Shown: positions 10,362 to 22,039, counted from the stretch's first letter. The stretch: DNA of 64,000 nucleotides from Orychophragmus violaceus (GCA_030180135.1 CM058238.1:43427765-43491764); one strand, 5' to 3'. Notes: a model not told the origin generated them from the letters alone. A program made the numbers and translations.

Positions 10362-11394
10362 GTACTTGAATCATAGTAAAAACGTATTTCTTTTTCATGG
10401 GTTTAATTCTATATATTTTTTCTATTATATCATTGATATCCATACAAAATAAATAAACAAAAATTAATAATAAACAACACATAATTTTAGATTTCAAATA
10501 AAACAATAGAATTTTCAGTTTGATTTAGTATAAATTTTCAGTTTGTCCACAAGAAAAAATACGATTATTGAATCTTTAAGTTTGATTAAGGATGTAGGAT
10601 TTGAAATATAATTCCTTTTAATTTCCCAATTATCAACGAAATATATAATTCATTATTATGTCATATGTAGAACATAATATATGAAATATATATTAAGAAA
10701 AACAAATTAGAAGTTTTGAATTATTTAGAGTTTATAACATTGTACTATAGGTTTAGGGTTTATGGTTTTGGAATCTCTCTCACTAATTACATAAACCCTA
10801 TATTCCAATACCCTAAACCCTAAACATATACTACAATTCCCTAAACCCTAAATTAACATTATGCACAATCCACGATTATAAACCTATACTATAATATCCT
10901 AAACCCTAAATCCTAAACCTATATTACAATACCCTAAACCCTAATTCTTTACTACAATCCACGATTTAAAATTTCTATGGGTCCAAATGGTTGTCATTCT
11001 AGAGCACCAAAATTCAGTGGAATAGCTTGTTATGCTGAATTCTTCTAAAAATCTTCCATTTAACATTTTATTTAAGTTTTAGTGGAACATTGTAAGACAT
11101 AATTTTTAAATGAAAAAAATGTAGAGTTCCACTACAATTTGTTCCTCTCCTCTTTAATAGAGGAAAATTTCATCGTAACTTTCCATAGTTCCACTAAAAC
11201 AATTCCACTAATATTAATTCTATTTATTCCACTCATGTTTCACCATTTGCATCGTATGTTTGTAATGTTTCCGTGATAATTGCTGTTAGTAGAATTTGAT
11301 TATTTCACCAATTAAAGATTTTTGAGTGGCAGACACATGTGTTAATAGAGGTGGGTTGGGTCTTTGTTTGTAATGTTCATATTCGAGCCTTCTA
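10362..11394. other. A/T-rich CACTA interior with no recognised gene
   Basis: Mostly A/T-rich filler between the AHA and O-fucosyltransferase fragments. The only structure noted is a patch of telomere-like heptamers at 10745-10945 and short repeated phrases containing ttccacta. Nothing coding is convincing on either strand. Confidence 0.6.
10745..10945. repeat. Interstitial telomere-like CCCTAAA repeats, degenerate
   Basis: Several short runs of accctaaaccctaaa and the opposite-strand gtttagggttta occur in about 200 bases, interleaved with atactaca and atccacgat phrases. Each run holds only two or three units, so this is not a telomere. Such telo-box-like stretches are also common in plant gene leaders. 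Confidence 0.6.
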
Positions 11395-12430
11395 TCACAG
11401 CCTCATCGTCTCTCGATTAACCTTCCACTTTCCAGCTCCGCAGCTCACCTTTGCTGGCGATTCTGAAGGCTAATTCATCTGTGTAAGTCGAATGGAGGGG
11501 ATGGCAAACTTTGTCTAAGGGAAATCTTCCATGTTTCGATTATTCCTATTTTTTGGCCGGATTTTGATTACTTATTACAAAGTTTCGATTTCGTTTGAGC
11601 TCACAGATATGTGATTATAGGGTTTACTAATTCGTTTGATCTGCTGGTGATTACATTGATTACTTATTACAAAGTTTCGATTTCGTTTGAGCTCACAGAT
11701 TTGTGATTATAGGGTTTACTAATTCGTTTGATCTGCTGGTGATTACTTCGATTGATATCTCGGTTTGATTTGGTGCTTGAGGATTTAAGGAAAGTGTTGA
11801 TTTTTTTTTTTTGCAGGAAAATATACAAGCAATGGAATTCTACGAGTGTTTTGTAATTGCGGTTTTAATCAAATGCGTGCAGCTGTTCGTCACTCTCTTC
11901 ACTGCTCTCTCTCTCTCTCACTCTCTGATTTGCATATTTAGGGTTTAGAGTATCTTTGACGATTTGTTTGTTTCAGATTTGTGATATGGTGACTGTTGCT
12001 AGACTATTGAAGTTGACTCTTGCTGTTCCAGTGTTTGATAAGAAATCTTTCTGGGCTGATCCAAGGTTTATTCTAACTTTGTAAATGTGGTATTTATAGG
12101 AAACTTTAGCTCAGGTACAAGTAATTAGGTTTACTTTTTGCAGTGACTTTGAGGAAGTTTTTGATGTAAGGCATTTCATTGATTCATTAAGAAATGAAGT
12201 TTGGATCTTGAGGAGGCTTCGGAAACGGTATAACATGAAGTATGGACACCAGTTGTTCCAAATGCCGCCCGTGAGCTGGTCAGGCGAGAATATTATTTGC
12301 AATAGGTTTATTTATATTCTCTTCATTTCTTTTTATGTTTGCTTACGATCTTCGTTTTGATTGATCAAAAATTTATTTGTTTCAGGTGTTGCCGCGATTC
12401 AGAAATTAAAAGTTATACATTTCAACAGGA
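11395..12430 (+). pseudogene. Captured O-fucosyltransferase-family (DUF246/GT106) gene fragment
   Basis: A leader-like stretch (11398-11830) precedes exon-like pieces. One at about 11973-12067 encodes ICDMVTVARLLKLTLAVPVF then DKKSFWADP. The next, from about 12143, encodes SDFEEVFDVRHFIDSLRNEV, then MPPVSWSGENIICN to about 12303. A third near 12390 encodes AIQKLKVIHFNR. Blocks and intron positions match plant O-fucosyltransferase-like Golgi proteins, whose N-terminal catalytic-domain motif is ICDMVTxAR...LDKTSFWADPSxF. The C-terminal two thirds are missing. Introns are retained. Confidence 0.8.
11564..11747 (+). repeat. Tandem duplication of 92 bp in captured gene leader
   Basis: Units 11564-11655 and 11656-11747 both contain ttgattacttattacaaag and gggtttactaattcgtttg and differ at very few positions. 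The duplication is therefore younger than much of the surrounding decay. Confidence 0.9.
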
Positions 12431-12599
12431 GTTATTCGACAAGGAAAAGAAAGATGTTATCGTGTCAAATGGCCGAAGAAAAGTGACGATGAGCATTGCA
12501 AAGATGCAAATGAGGTCAGATCGTATTATATGTAAACATTACACAATTGCTTTCGTGGTTACATTGGCATAAATATCTGCAATGATTCCTAACGTTGAT

Positions 12600-12690
12600 G
12601 ATTCTCTTAGGTTCTTATGTCTATGGGACCTCATTCACGAGTATGGTGTTTCAAGCGGGTGGAAAACTTTGGAAAACTTATATAGTGTAA
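12600..12690 (+). pseudogene. Captured Twinkle-like primase-helicase fragment, part 1
   Basis: After an AG acceptor (ttctcttag), the stretch reads WDLIHEYGVSSGWKTLENLY in one frame, ending at a GT. It corresponds to the segment immediately before the helicase Walker A motif in the plant organellar Twinkle homologue (DNA primase/helicase of mitochondria and chloroplasts). The continuation is at 16590-16680. The intron between them is interrupted by the hAT element at 12750-16523. Confidence 0.6.
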
Positions 12691-12849
12691 GCATTGAAGT
12701 CATGTTGTTCATAAAAGTGAAATACTATTGTAGGCTCTCATACTCTGATCAGCCCCGGCCCAAACATTTTACAAGCCCTAGGGCAAGATACAAAAAATGA
12801 CCCCTAACACCGGCTCCAAAACATATTCCCTTCAAGTTTTAAGCTTCTG

Positions 12850-14465
12850 AATATCTTAGAGTTACACCATATAACCTGAAATAAAATAGAACTTAATAGT
12901 TACTTCAAAAAGAAAAAAATATCATAATAGTTACTTTGAGACTAAATCCTTCATTTCTAAACTTTTCAAAAAACAACATTATACATTCCAATTGTTTTAA
13001 AGCATTATAAATGCATACAAATTTGGATTGTAAATTCTTACTTACCGTGTTTATAACAAACAAAATTTCATACCAAATAGTCGTGCCAAATAAAAACTCA
13101 AAATTCTCAAGTGAACCAACTAAACTTTATGCTTCATTTTTTGTTATAATCATCATCACAAGACTCAAATAAATCACATAAAGCTAATCTTACTTGAGGA
13201 GCTTGAAACCTAATCGCTTTAACACTTTTGAACGACTCTCCCAACGAATATTAGACAAACACTTAACAGTTAAGTAAGGAACATGTCACATAGAATTTTC
13301 CATCTTTTTGTAGAACCAGAAAATAGTACATACATACGTTGCAAAATTCCAAAAAAAGAATTTACTTTCACACAAGAATGTGTCGTATCACTAACCACAA
13401 GATTGGGGCTGTGATAAGCACATGGCATATATAATGCTTTTGGATTAATTTCAAGTAATATCTTTTGAACCCCTTGATGTTTTCGTTTCATATTTGAACC
13501 ATTGTCATAACCTTGACCTCTCACGTTATTAACATCAAGACCAAGATATTTTAGCGCATCTATTGTTTTAACAAAGAGACCTAATCCAGATGTGTCATCT
13601 ACAATTAGAAACTCTAAAAATATTCTTCTACTTTAATCTTTCTTTCAAACAGCCTTATACATTGAACAATTAAAGGCATTTGCTCTTGATGATTGACAAC
13701 TCGTGTACAATCAATAATATAAAAATATTTGGCTTCTTTAATTATGTTAACTATATAAACTTGAACTTTATGTGCCAAAAGAGAAATTAACTCATTCTGA
13801 ATTCTATGGCCAAGATAGTGATGATGTATTTCTTGATTATGAATACGCCTAATATGATCTTGCATTATCAAATCAAATTCAGCAATTGATTTAATCATCC
13901 CTACAAAATTACCATTACTATTTTTGTAAAGTTTTTCATTTGACCAACGAAAAGCTAAATTCTTTTTAGCAAAACATTTCACAACGACAATAATTCTAAC
14001 TAAAACTAGCCTCCGTCGTTCTTTTTCTTTCACAATTTCTTTTTGCAACTCTTTATCAATAGTTTTGTTTTTTTCAAATCTCACTTTAAGTTCATTCCAA
14101 GTTTTCATGTTAGCTACACTTCTCTCATGTTGTTTAAGTCTCTCGCTAAGATGCTTTCAGTCACTAAATCCATCATTTGCTAAAACGCTTGAAAAACCAC
14201 GGATTTAAACAACTTGCAACAAAAACAATAAACTCTATTTACATGTTTATAATAAATCAACCAATTTCTATCAAAAGCCTCTCCACTACTCAATTTTCTA
14301 GAATAATATTCATATGAGAAATGATTATTGTTCTTATCAAGAGAAAATGTCAAATTCAGTTCTCTTTTAGGTCCAAATTCAATTAATGTATCTCTCATTT
14401 TATCATCAAGATTTTGCCAATATATAAGATCATAAATATCAATCAAAAATGCACTTGACACAATA
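12850..14465 (-). pseudogene. hAT transposase remnant (TTF zinc finger, DUF4371-like)
   Basis: Blocks in N- to C-terminal order on the minus strand: 14461-14180, a TTF-type finger with FDRNWLIYYKHVNRVYCFCC; 14108-13614, with GNFVGMIKSIAEFDLIMQDH and the downstream RRIHNQEIHHHYLG, typical of the DUF4371 region; 13524-13270, with RGQGYDNGSNMKRKHQGVQ and YMPCAYHSPNLVVSDT; and poorer remains to about 12850 (WESRSKVLKRLGFKL). The C-terminal dimerisation domain is not recognisable. Stops and shifts between blocks exclude activity. The enzyme would act in the nucleus to cut and paste the element. Confidence 0.85.
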
Positions 14466-15343
14466 TCATGTTCAGTCGTTTGATTAGAACCATGAACATC
14501 AACACTTTCATAAATTCATTTGGACCATAAACATCAACACTTTGAGATCTAGGACCATGACCATCATAAAAAACAAGTTTTTCATTAATATTTCCAATTG
14601 ATTGTGAAACATTTGCATCTAGTTTTATAACAAATTTATCTAAAGAACCTCTTTAAAATTTAACAAATAATTTATCTAATTTATTTTTTTGTCTTTTTAC
14701 ACAACCAGATGTCATAATATTAACAAAAGAAGCAATAGCACCTGGATATTATGTGAACGATAGGAAACTAATTTTTGTTAGTGTGAATGTGTGTTCTTTA
14801 AAGTCAGCTTGACTAAATACGAAACAAAAAAATTGATTAGAAAGAAAAAGAGTTAACTGTTAAATTATGTATAATTATCTATCCATTTACCAAACTTTTT
14901 TTCACTTCATTTACCAACTTCCTCCACTTCATTTACCAACTCTCTCCACTCTCTTTACCAAATCTTATCACCATCATAATATTTTATTATTATTCTTTTA
15001 CTATAAATATGTGGTTTTTTTCATTGTAAAACTCACTCCAAAATCAATAAGAATATCTCTCTCATTTCTATCTCTCTCAATCTCTTAAGATCATTTTCTC
15101 TCTCAAAATATATAAACATATATATTTTATATAAATTTCATAAATATTTCATAACATTAACAAAAAAAAAATTATAATATACAACCTGCCAAAAATTGAT
15201 TCCTACTTCCTAGAATTCACCAAGCGAAACATCTTAGTATTATATTATTACCCAGCAAAGTGAAGTAGCGAACCCATATATTCTTCTATACCTATTAATA
15301 TTATATTATTAATTTTTTTTGTCAACATATTATATTATCAATT
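14466..15343. other. hAT 5' non-coding part, no gene seen
   Basis: Very A/T-rich. It holds a short threefold repeat of tttaccaa plus C/T-rich phrases near 14880-14960, and multiple tatattat blocks up to the retroposon insertion site. No coding sequence recognised. Confidence 0.6.
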
Positions 15344-16255
15344 AATGAATGAAAAAGACTGTTTCTCTCTCTAGTGAGAGGGGGTGATTTCCGGTTCGCC
15401 GGAATCATTACCGTATTCGGACGGATTTCTTCTCTCTCTCTTCCATCCGACGAGTTTTTTCTGGTGGTTCCCTCTTCTCGCTTTCATACCTTTCAGAGGG
15501 CCCTATCTTTTTCTCGTCGTTTTGGTGGCTACGGTCTACCGGACTTCCGGTGATACATATAGGTGTTTTGGTTTGATTCGGTGTCGGTCTTTTCCGGCTA
15601 CCGATTTTGTTTTCTTTCGGACTTTGCCCAATAAGTCCGATTTCGATTCCTGGGCAGGCTAATCCTTGTCCGCTAGCGGACCTTACCGGCTCGCCGGTCT
15701 CTTTCCGACTTTTGTCGATGACGATCGCTCTCCCCTTCTCTCTCCTCTCACCGTATCTGCACCTGAGTCGTCTCCGTTTAGCTTCCAGATCGCACGATTC
15801 TTGAGGATTAATATCGTCGTTGTTCACCAGCTTTAGAGGACAAGCAATTGGTGGTTCGATGGGATTTTTAATCCCATCCGCATCGGCGCCTCCTTGGCTT
15901 CGCTCGTTTCCGGTGGCTCTTGTGTTGACAGTTCTTCTTTGATTGCAGGTGTTCGTCCGGTGGCTTTGGGAGTTGCAGGATCGGCAAACGCTCCCTGGTT
16001 CCTGCAAAGAAATGGTCCGGCTCGGTGTCGTGGCGCTCTCCTCCGTGCATGCGCCCTGCTTCCGGCGATGCTTCCTCCGCCGACACGTGTCCGTCCGCGT
16101 GGCAGAGCTCAACGCGCTTCATCCTTATCTTCGGTTTAGGGCTCTATTTGGACTTTATGGGTTCTTGTTCGGTTTTGTTCTTTGTAGGGCTTAGGCCCGT
16201 TTGTATCTTTTAAAGGCCTCGGCCCATAATCGAAATTGTTGACAAAAAAAAACAA
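15344..16255 (+). mobile_element. Non-LTR retroposon, about 0.9 kb, Sadhu-like
   Basis: A perfect 12-bp target duplication, atattatcaatt, flanks it (15332-15343 and 16256-16267). The 3' end is A-rich (gttgacaaaaaaaaaacaa). The body is markedly G/C-richer than its host and begins with a C/T-rich phrase. Length of about 900 bp, no recognisable RT and an A tail fit the Sadhu group of non-autonomous Brassicaceae retroposons. Membership is inference. An antisense 234-codon frame inside (15408-16112) shows no recognisable domain. Confidence 0.72.
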
Positions 16256-16573
16256 ATATTATCAATTTTTCACTAGAAAAAGGAGATTCAGCCGCAAAAT
16301 TTTAATTCTATATTTATAATAGCAAAAGTTAAAAAAACATATCAAAACTTACATCAGTATAATAGTAATAGTGATGACGGTCGGATGATTGTAACAACGA
16401 AACAAAATCAAAGTGAAAGAGTAAAAAAAAATATTTAATAATCAAATCACAAAAAATTAGGACTCTTAAATTTTGGGTTCTTAGGCGACTATACTTCTGC
16501 CTTACCTATTTGGGTCGGGGCTAAATCTGATGTGATATTTCTAATTTGATATTGATCAGGTTCTGCGAGGGGA

Positions 16574-16590
16574 GGGGGGGGGGGGGGGGG
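16574..16590 (+). repeat. Run of 17 G residues
   Basis: An uninterrupted G17 preceded by gaggggag, next to the splice acceptor of the Twinkle fragment. It could form a quadruplex, or its length could be an assembly artefact. Confidence 0.8.
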
Positions 16591-16680
16591 TTACGGTTGT
16601 GACAGGGGTTCCTAATTCTAGAAAAAGTGAATGGATTGATGCGCTGTTATGCAAGCTCAAACAGAGCTTGTGGAGGTTTG
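16590..16680 (+). pseudogene. Captured Twinkle-like primase-helicase fragment, part 2
   Basis: Reads VTGVPNSRKSEWIDALLCKL then KQSLWRF, followed by a GT. In plant Twinkle homologues this is the Walker A region, G-x-P-N-S-G-K-S-E-W. Here the invariant Gly before Lys-Ser is Arg, which should abolish nucleotide binding. With 12600-12690 it forms one captured segment split by an intron and the hAT element. The helicase would unwind organellar DNA at replication forks. Confidence 0.68.
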
Positions 16681-17400
16681 TACTGTCTCTAAGCTTTCTT
16701 TTTACTCTCAATGTCTTATTACTTCATCTCTTGGTTCTGATCATATATACTGTGAGAGTTTCTATAATGGGAGAATTGGTTTTGATTTGACTTAAAATGC
16801 AGAGCTTAAGGAGACTTTAGCAAGAATGTAGGAGGTTAAGGAATTTCTAAAGTCTACCATTAGTATATTAAGTTTAAACTTGCGTTTTTCTTGATCTTTG
16901 GTACTATGTATTTGATATTTAATTATTTGATACTTTTGATTATTTGATATTTGATTAGTAATGAAATATATTTTAATGTTAATTTATAATATATTTTAAT
17001 CTTTATTTTTGGTATAATTATAATCAATACAACATGAAAAAACCATATTAGAAAATTGAAAATAGCCCTAAATTTTTTTTATTATAAAAAGTATTACGGT
17101 AATTGAAAAAGCTACTATAAAATATAAAATAGCTATATATTTGTTATTATAAAATTTATTACGGCAAAGAAAAAATGCTAATATAAAATATAAAATAGCA
17201 AGCAAAATGAACTACTACAAAATATATTATAGCAACAAAATTTGCGTTATCATAGATAGATTTATGATACATGATAAATTAACGCTACCGTAGATGGGGG
17301 ATCTAAGATAGCAGCGGCATAAACAACGTTAATGAAAACGCTATTATAGGCCTATGATAGCGTTTTCGTGGCTATCAATGCACATATTTCTTGTAATGTG
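16681..17400. other. CACTA right subterminal region
   Basis: A/T-rich sequence with repeated short motifs such as ataaaatatagc and gatagcg in the last 350 bases before the right terminus. This is the expected layout of transposase-binding subterminal repeats. No gene seen. Confidence 0.65.
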
Positions 17401-17600
17401 CAATATGCCAACACACTAAGTCTCAAAACCTTAAGCACCGCAAACTTCGACACTAAAGAACTAAAAATCAGAAAATTCGCCCCGAATTCTAGCACTAGAA
17501 GATACCACCATACAACCACTGAGCTAATACTACCATCTTCACTAACAATAGTCCTCAAGTCTCATCCTCTTCTATTTCTGATTCTGTGTCGGTATCTTCG
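17401..17600 (+). repeat. Continuation of Tat-like LTR after CACTA insertion
   Basis: From caatatgccaacacactaag onward the sequence resumes the LTR cut at 8139. It aligns with the reverse complement of about 51300-51440 (shared phrase ctaagtctcRaaaccttaM). The right-hand limit is approximate, because family B internal sequence takes over near 17600. Confidence 0.7.
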
Positions 17601-19617
17601 GGTTCTAAGTCGCAGCTCCAATGACCATCTTGTATCTGCATCCTGATTTTTCCTTGTCATAAAACCCGTATTTTACTCGTTCTCATCCTTTCCTTCGTTC
17701 TTATCTTTTTTTTTTCATTAGGCTTCTTCCAACTCAAAGCCTTTTGGTCCTTCCTGGCCTACCTTCCGGTTCACTATTTTCTTCAGCATCTTTATTATCA
17801 CCCTGCCTTTACATTCACTTCAACCTTGCTTATCAGCGTTGGTCTCTTGCACAAACACTTCCACTCTTGACCACAGCTTCCTTCCTTTGCTCCGTTGTGA
17901 TATTCCGCACCCAACAATCCTCATATGTGCTCGGGATACTATGTCATTTGAAAATGAGTACGAAATCTCTCCTTCTCCGCCCTTCACGTCTTTATTTCTT
18001 GGTCTCCATCATCTTCTCCCAATCTTTCTTGCTTTGGATTCATAATACCACCATCTTAACTGATCTTGATCCATCCTTTCCTTGATAGTGGTTTCCTTCT
18101 CCCAATGCAATCCTTTGCACCTTGGTTACCTGATCCTAGCTAGTGATTCACCTAATAAAATCTCCATCTGGTCCATCTTCCTTGTTTATCTTCTTTGATT
18201 TCCAGTCCTTGTCCTCATCTCGGTCTTGACCATTGTCCTTCCTTTTGTACAACACTTCTTTCGTGAACCTTCTTGATCTGTTGATCCTTTTCGCGTCCTT
18301 AGTCGATCCTTCCATGTCTTCACCGTCGTCTCTTCCTCAAAGATCTCCGGATTATCTTCCTTAACTATTCCACACCTTTCCGCTTAATGCATTCGATCGT
18401 TCTTCGGTTATACCACCAATTGACCTATATACCATCATCTGACTCCACCTTTTGTATCTTGGTCTTGTTTCCGCGGTTCGTTATAACTGATCTCCGTTGC
18501 TTGGTTCACGGCCAAACTCCAATGGCCATAATATTTCTGAACTTTTCTTGCACCAACATATGCTGCCATGAGCATCTCGTTTCCGCTTTCCAAAACCAGG
18601 TCACGTGACTTAGAGCTCTTGATCATCTACATTCCCCTAAGTCGTTTCCCAAGTTGAAAACTTACTTCATGTTGGTCAAATCATACTCCTTGATGTCCCA
18701 AGATGGGATTCCATCAGCTTCTCTTCCTTTCTCCATTAAGGGTTTCCCTTAATACAACTCCTTGTCGTCAAGAACGTGGATGAAGTTGCTGTCTCGTCAA
18801 TTCCTCCTACCAAGTCTACCCAACTTTCATGAAATCCTCCTCCATTCCGATCTTGGTAAATGCTTCTCCTAAGCCTTTCCTTCACCACTCATACCAGCGA
18901 GTTCAGACCACCTTGGCATGAACTCCTCTCCATAGACGCCACTATTCGTTATGTCCATTACCACCATTACTGCTTTATTTCCCTTGTGAAAGGTTAACAC
19001 CATAGCGTCCTCATCACCCATTAGTCCTGATCGCCAATTCATTCTCTCTTTCTTACTTCCTCTGTGAAGTCTCAAACAATCACTTTTTCCAAAAGTTATT
19101 TTGCACATCTCGGTCCAAACCCAACTTAGGAAGCTACCGACAAGCTAGAAGTGATAACCGCATTACCATTCTCCTAAGCATTCAGTCACACTTAACTTGC
19201 TAACACACTTCCCGGTTTCATATTATAATCATCATATAATATAAACCACACATCACAAAACAACATGCATAAACTCAATCACACACAAGAGAGAGTTAGC
19301 ACCCATACGTACCTGATACAGGATCTCATAAAGATCATGAAGGTTTTTAAAAAATACTACGCTATAAGGATTGACCTCCTTTTGGCTGCGCTTCCTCGGT
19401 CCGCTCCATTTCTAACTTCCCGAGGATCCATATGGATAGTGGGCTCCTTGGCTTACCTTCGTTCAGTCTGTATCTCTCCGCTGCATCAAACAAAAGGTAA
19501 GTCCTAACCCCACCTACCCAACTATCGTCGGATGCACCAGTTTCCTAAGTTGTGAGTGCGACCCATTTGAGTTGATAAAACATTTGAAAACACGAGTTCC
19601 GTGAGCCTGATCATGAA
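17600..19617 (-). mobile_element. Internal region of gypsy family B, no domain recognised
   Basis: Downstream (on the minus strand) of the LTR and primer site at 19618-21993. A short start, MGRTHNLGNWCIRR, is readable near 19560. Further down are charged, frame-broken stretches such as 19108-18869 and 18626-18435. I cannot match them to gag, protease or pol with confidence. The plus strand is pyrimidine-rich throughout. It is probably leader plus decayed gag, cut off near 17600. Confidence 0.45.
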
Positions 19618-19633
19618 CCATGCTATGATACCA
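19618..19633 (-). other. Primer binding site of gypsy family B
   Basis: On the minus strand tggtatcatagcatgg, close to the tRNA-iMet primer site, lies a few bases after the LTR end (...ggtgttaca at 19639). This fixes the LTR as a 5' LTR in minus orientation. Confidence 0.75.
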
Positions 19634-19638
19634 CCATT

Positions 19639-21993
19639 TGTAACACCCCCGATGCGGACTAAAGACAATAGACGGCCGGAGATGTCACAATAGCTGAATA
19701 CCGTGAACGGTCCAGCCGTCCCCGCCAAATATGCTCCAATCGTACCTAAACCTGTAAAACACTCTAAAAGACTCCAAAACACCTAGAAAGACTCGATAAC
19801 AAATACTTATATCATGGTTAAAAACCCTAAAAACCATGATATATCAACAACTCGTAATATGACCTCGAGTTGTGTTAGTTCGGACAAAAAAATATGATTG
19901 GAACCGCAGAGTTAAAAAAATACATTTTATTAATACCATATAGAATCTATTACAAAACGTTACCCAAAAACATACAGTTTATTGAGCTCGAGTGAAAAAT
20001 CCTATATAGTACAAACTCCACGTCTGCACACTCACAACACGAAACTACACCGGCGGCCTAACGTCCGAACTTGCCCTCTAGCCCGTCTATTGATTCCTAC
20101 GAGACAAAATAGTATAATGAGAAACCCAGCGAGACCAGGAACCTCTAACATGCATTAGTGCCCCAACCCGACCCAATAGCGGAAGCACAATGCAATAAAA
20201 AACACCAACGTCTCACAGGCATCAACTTGCAATCAACAATAACACATATATGCAAAATGCAGAAGCATATAATAACATGCAAACATGAAACCTATCATGA
20301 ATGGAAAACAACAAAACTTAAACTCGATGCATAACATGATCCATATCGCGAATGCCAACAATATCTAGACTCTTTTAGACTCATTTCATCCTCATGCATG
20401 AGAAGGCCTTCTAGTGCACCGAATACTCCCTCTTACACACATGACTACTCGCGACCAAGCACCACAAAGGATCATGGTCCGAGCATCACACCCGATTACG
20501 GAGATCTCTATCCCACGGGTTCACGATTACAAAGATCACTATCTCTCGGGATCGTGTAATCACACGGGGCTCGGCCAAGGGAGCTACCCAAGTACCATCC
20601 GAGCCTTCGTTACTTTTTCTCTAGGCAATGGCCACTAACTCTAGAACACTCACACAAGTTCTAGAATGCATCAACTAGGACACACACATGTCCTAGGCCA
20701 ACTAGAGCAATACAACACATGCTCTAACAAAACAATCAACTGGTCTGCGGTGTCCTTGTTACCACACACGGCCACATGAAACACACAACACAAGTAACTT
20801 AGATTGCATGATACCCACACATGCATCTAAGTACTTTCACAATCGCTTTACGGTGTAGGGTCATGCAAAGGATCCAAATATCACGGCAGCCACTACAACC
20901 GTCTCTAAAACGGAAGGGAGACTTTCGTGGATCAAAGATCTCAAAAAGCTACCACATCCTCACCCATACGGGAAAAATACTCGTCTAATCACAACAACCA
21001 TTTCCAAATGGATCTCAATCCCTCCTCGTACTTATCACAACAATCATGCATGCCACTACAATCTCAACGATTCACTGCATAATCAAAGAAAAACATGCAT
21101 CATAATACCATATCAACAAAATGATCATGCATGCAATTCTCAATGAAACCACCACGCAAAATCAAAGAGATAACAAGCTTAACCATAACAAGCAAGCATG
21201 AAACGATCAACACAAAAATCATGGATTAAACCTCAACAAAATGCAAGTAAACCTCATAAAATGTGTTTAGGGATAAATAATCTGAGTATTTCAATCCTTA
21301 AGACACGACCTGCACAAATCCGTTAGCCCTAGCTACCGGAACTCACCCGTTCCGCGGCTCGTTCCTTAATTCCGAGACTCTCTTTGCAAGATCTAGAAAC
21401 AAGGATCTAAATAAGAAGAAGTTTTACGGAATTAAGGCTAAGGGTGAAAGAATTACTCAGATCTACGGATTACCGACTTCCCGAGGCTTAACTTGAATGC
21501 CCCTTCCGCTCGCCCGCTACTTCCTCCACTAATTCGCCCATTTTCTCAAGTTCTCTCTCTACCCTCACTTTTCTCTCTCTCTACCCTCACGTTTCTCTCT
21601 TTAGAAATGGGTTCAGATATGAAAAGTGGAAATGGTTTATGGGAAGCTTGGTATTTATAGATGTGCTAAATTGCATGTTGGTGACAAATGGCAGCTGAAA
21701 AATGACAACTGGCATACATGTGGTCGCTGGTCCATGCACAAGGACAAGTGGTGGTCCGACCTCCATGCAAGGCGACAGCTGGACCATCCTCGACCACCGA
21801 CCACCGACCAGCCTTGACCAGCCTCGACCACCCTCTACTATCCTCGACCACAAGACCACAACTGAAACACTCGACCGTCCGTAAACCAAACTTGACCGGC
21901 AATAATTCACTCGTCTCATTTCAATTCTGACTTGACCAAAGTTCTGAAAATTTCTTTATACGCTAACGCTGAAAATTTCAGATCAATCCCACA
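19639..21993 (-). repeat. 5' LTR of gypsy family B, about 2.36 kb
   Basis: In minus orientation it starts TGTGGGATTGATC at 21993 and ends GGGGGTGTTACA at 19639. A TATA box (tataaata) is at 21652-21659 on the minus strand. Its whole length aligns with 32475-33742 plus 41571-42629, a second family B LTR in plus orientation that was split by insertion. The TG/CA ends, length and primer site suggest a chromovirus such as Tekay; the lineage is an inference. The 5' third is rich in tggtcgagg-like repeats (complement ccaccgaccacc at about 21780-21860). Confidence 0.82.
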
Positions 21994-22039
21994 ATTTTGA
22001 TTTTTTGGTCGACCTTCATATGTTCCTTCTCATCCGGTC

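Larger units (their letters stand above)
12750..16523 (-). mobile_element. hAT transposon with decayed transposase
   Basis: Terminal inverted repeats are CAGCCCCGGCCCAAA at 12750-12764 and TTTGGGTCGGGGCTA at 16509-16523. They are flanked by 8-bp duplications actctgat (12742-12749) and aatctgat (16524-16531), one mismatch apart. The transposase remains lie on the minus strand and a retroposon sits at 15344-16255. Terminal CAGCCCC with an 8-bp TSD and a TTF-finger transposase fit the plant hAT group with zinc-finger MYM-type-like proteins. Confidence 0.88.
8140..17400 (+). mobile_element. CACTA (En/Spm-type) element carrying host gene fragments
   Basis: Left terminus CACTACAAGAAATAT at 8140; right terminus ATATTTCTTGTAATGTG ending at 17400, its inverted counterpart with a 2-base difference. 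The 3-bp TSD is CAA (8137-8139 and 17401-17403). Removing the element rejoins a Tat-like LTR. Inside are sense-strand pieces of six host genes with introns kept, one hAT and one retroposon. I see no CACTA transposase, so it would need a transposase supplied in trans. It is 9.26 kb as it stands and about 5.5 kb without the hAT. Confidence 0.82.

Noticed and set aside
10745..10945. A chromosome end or true telomere
   Set aside because: Only two or three heptamers per run, in both orientations, and embedded in a transposon.
15408..16112. 234-codon minus-strand frame
   Set aside because: It lies antisense in a retroposon bounded by a 12-bp TSD and A tail, has no recognisable domain, and G/C-rich sequence keeps frames open by chance.
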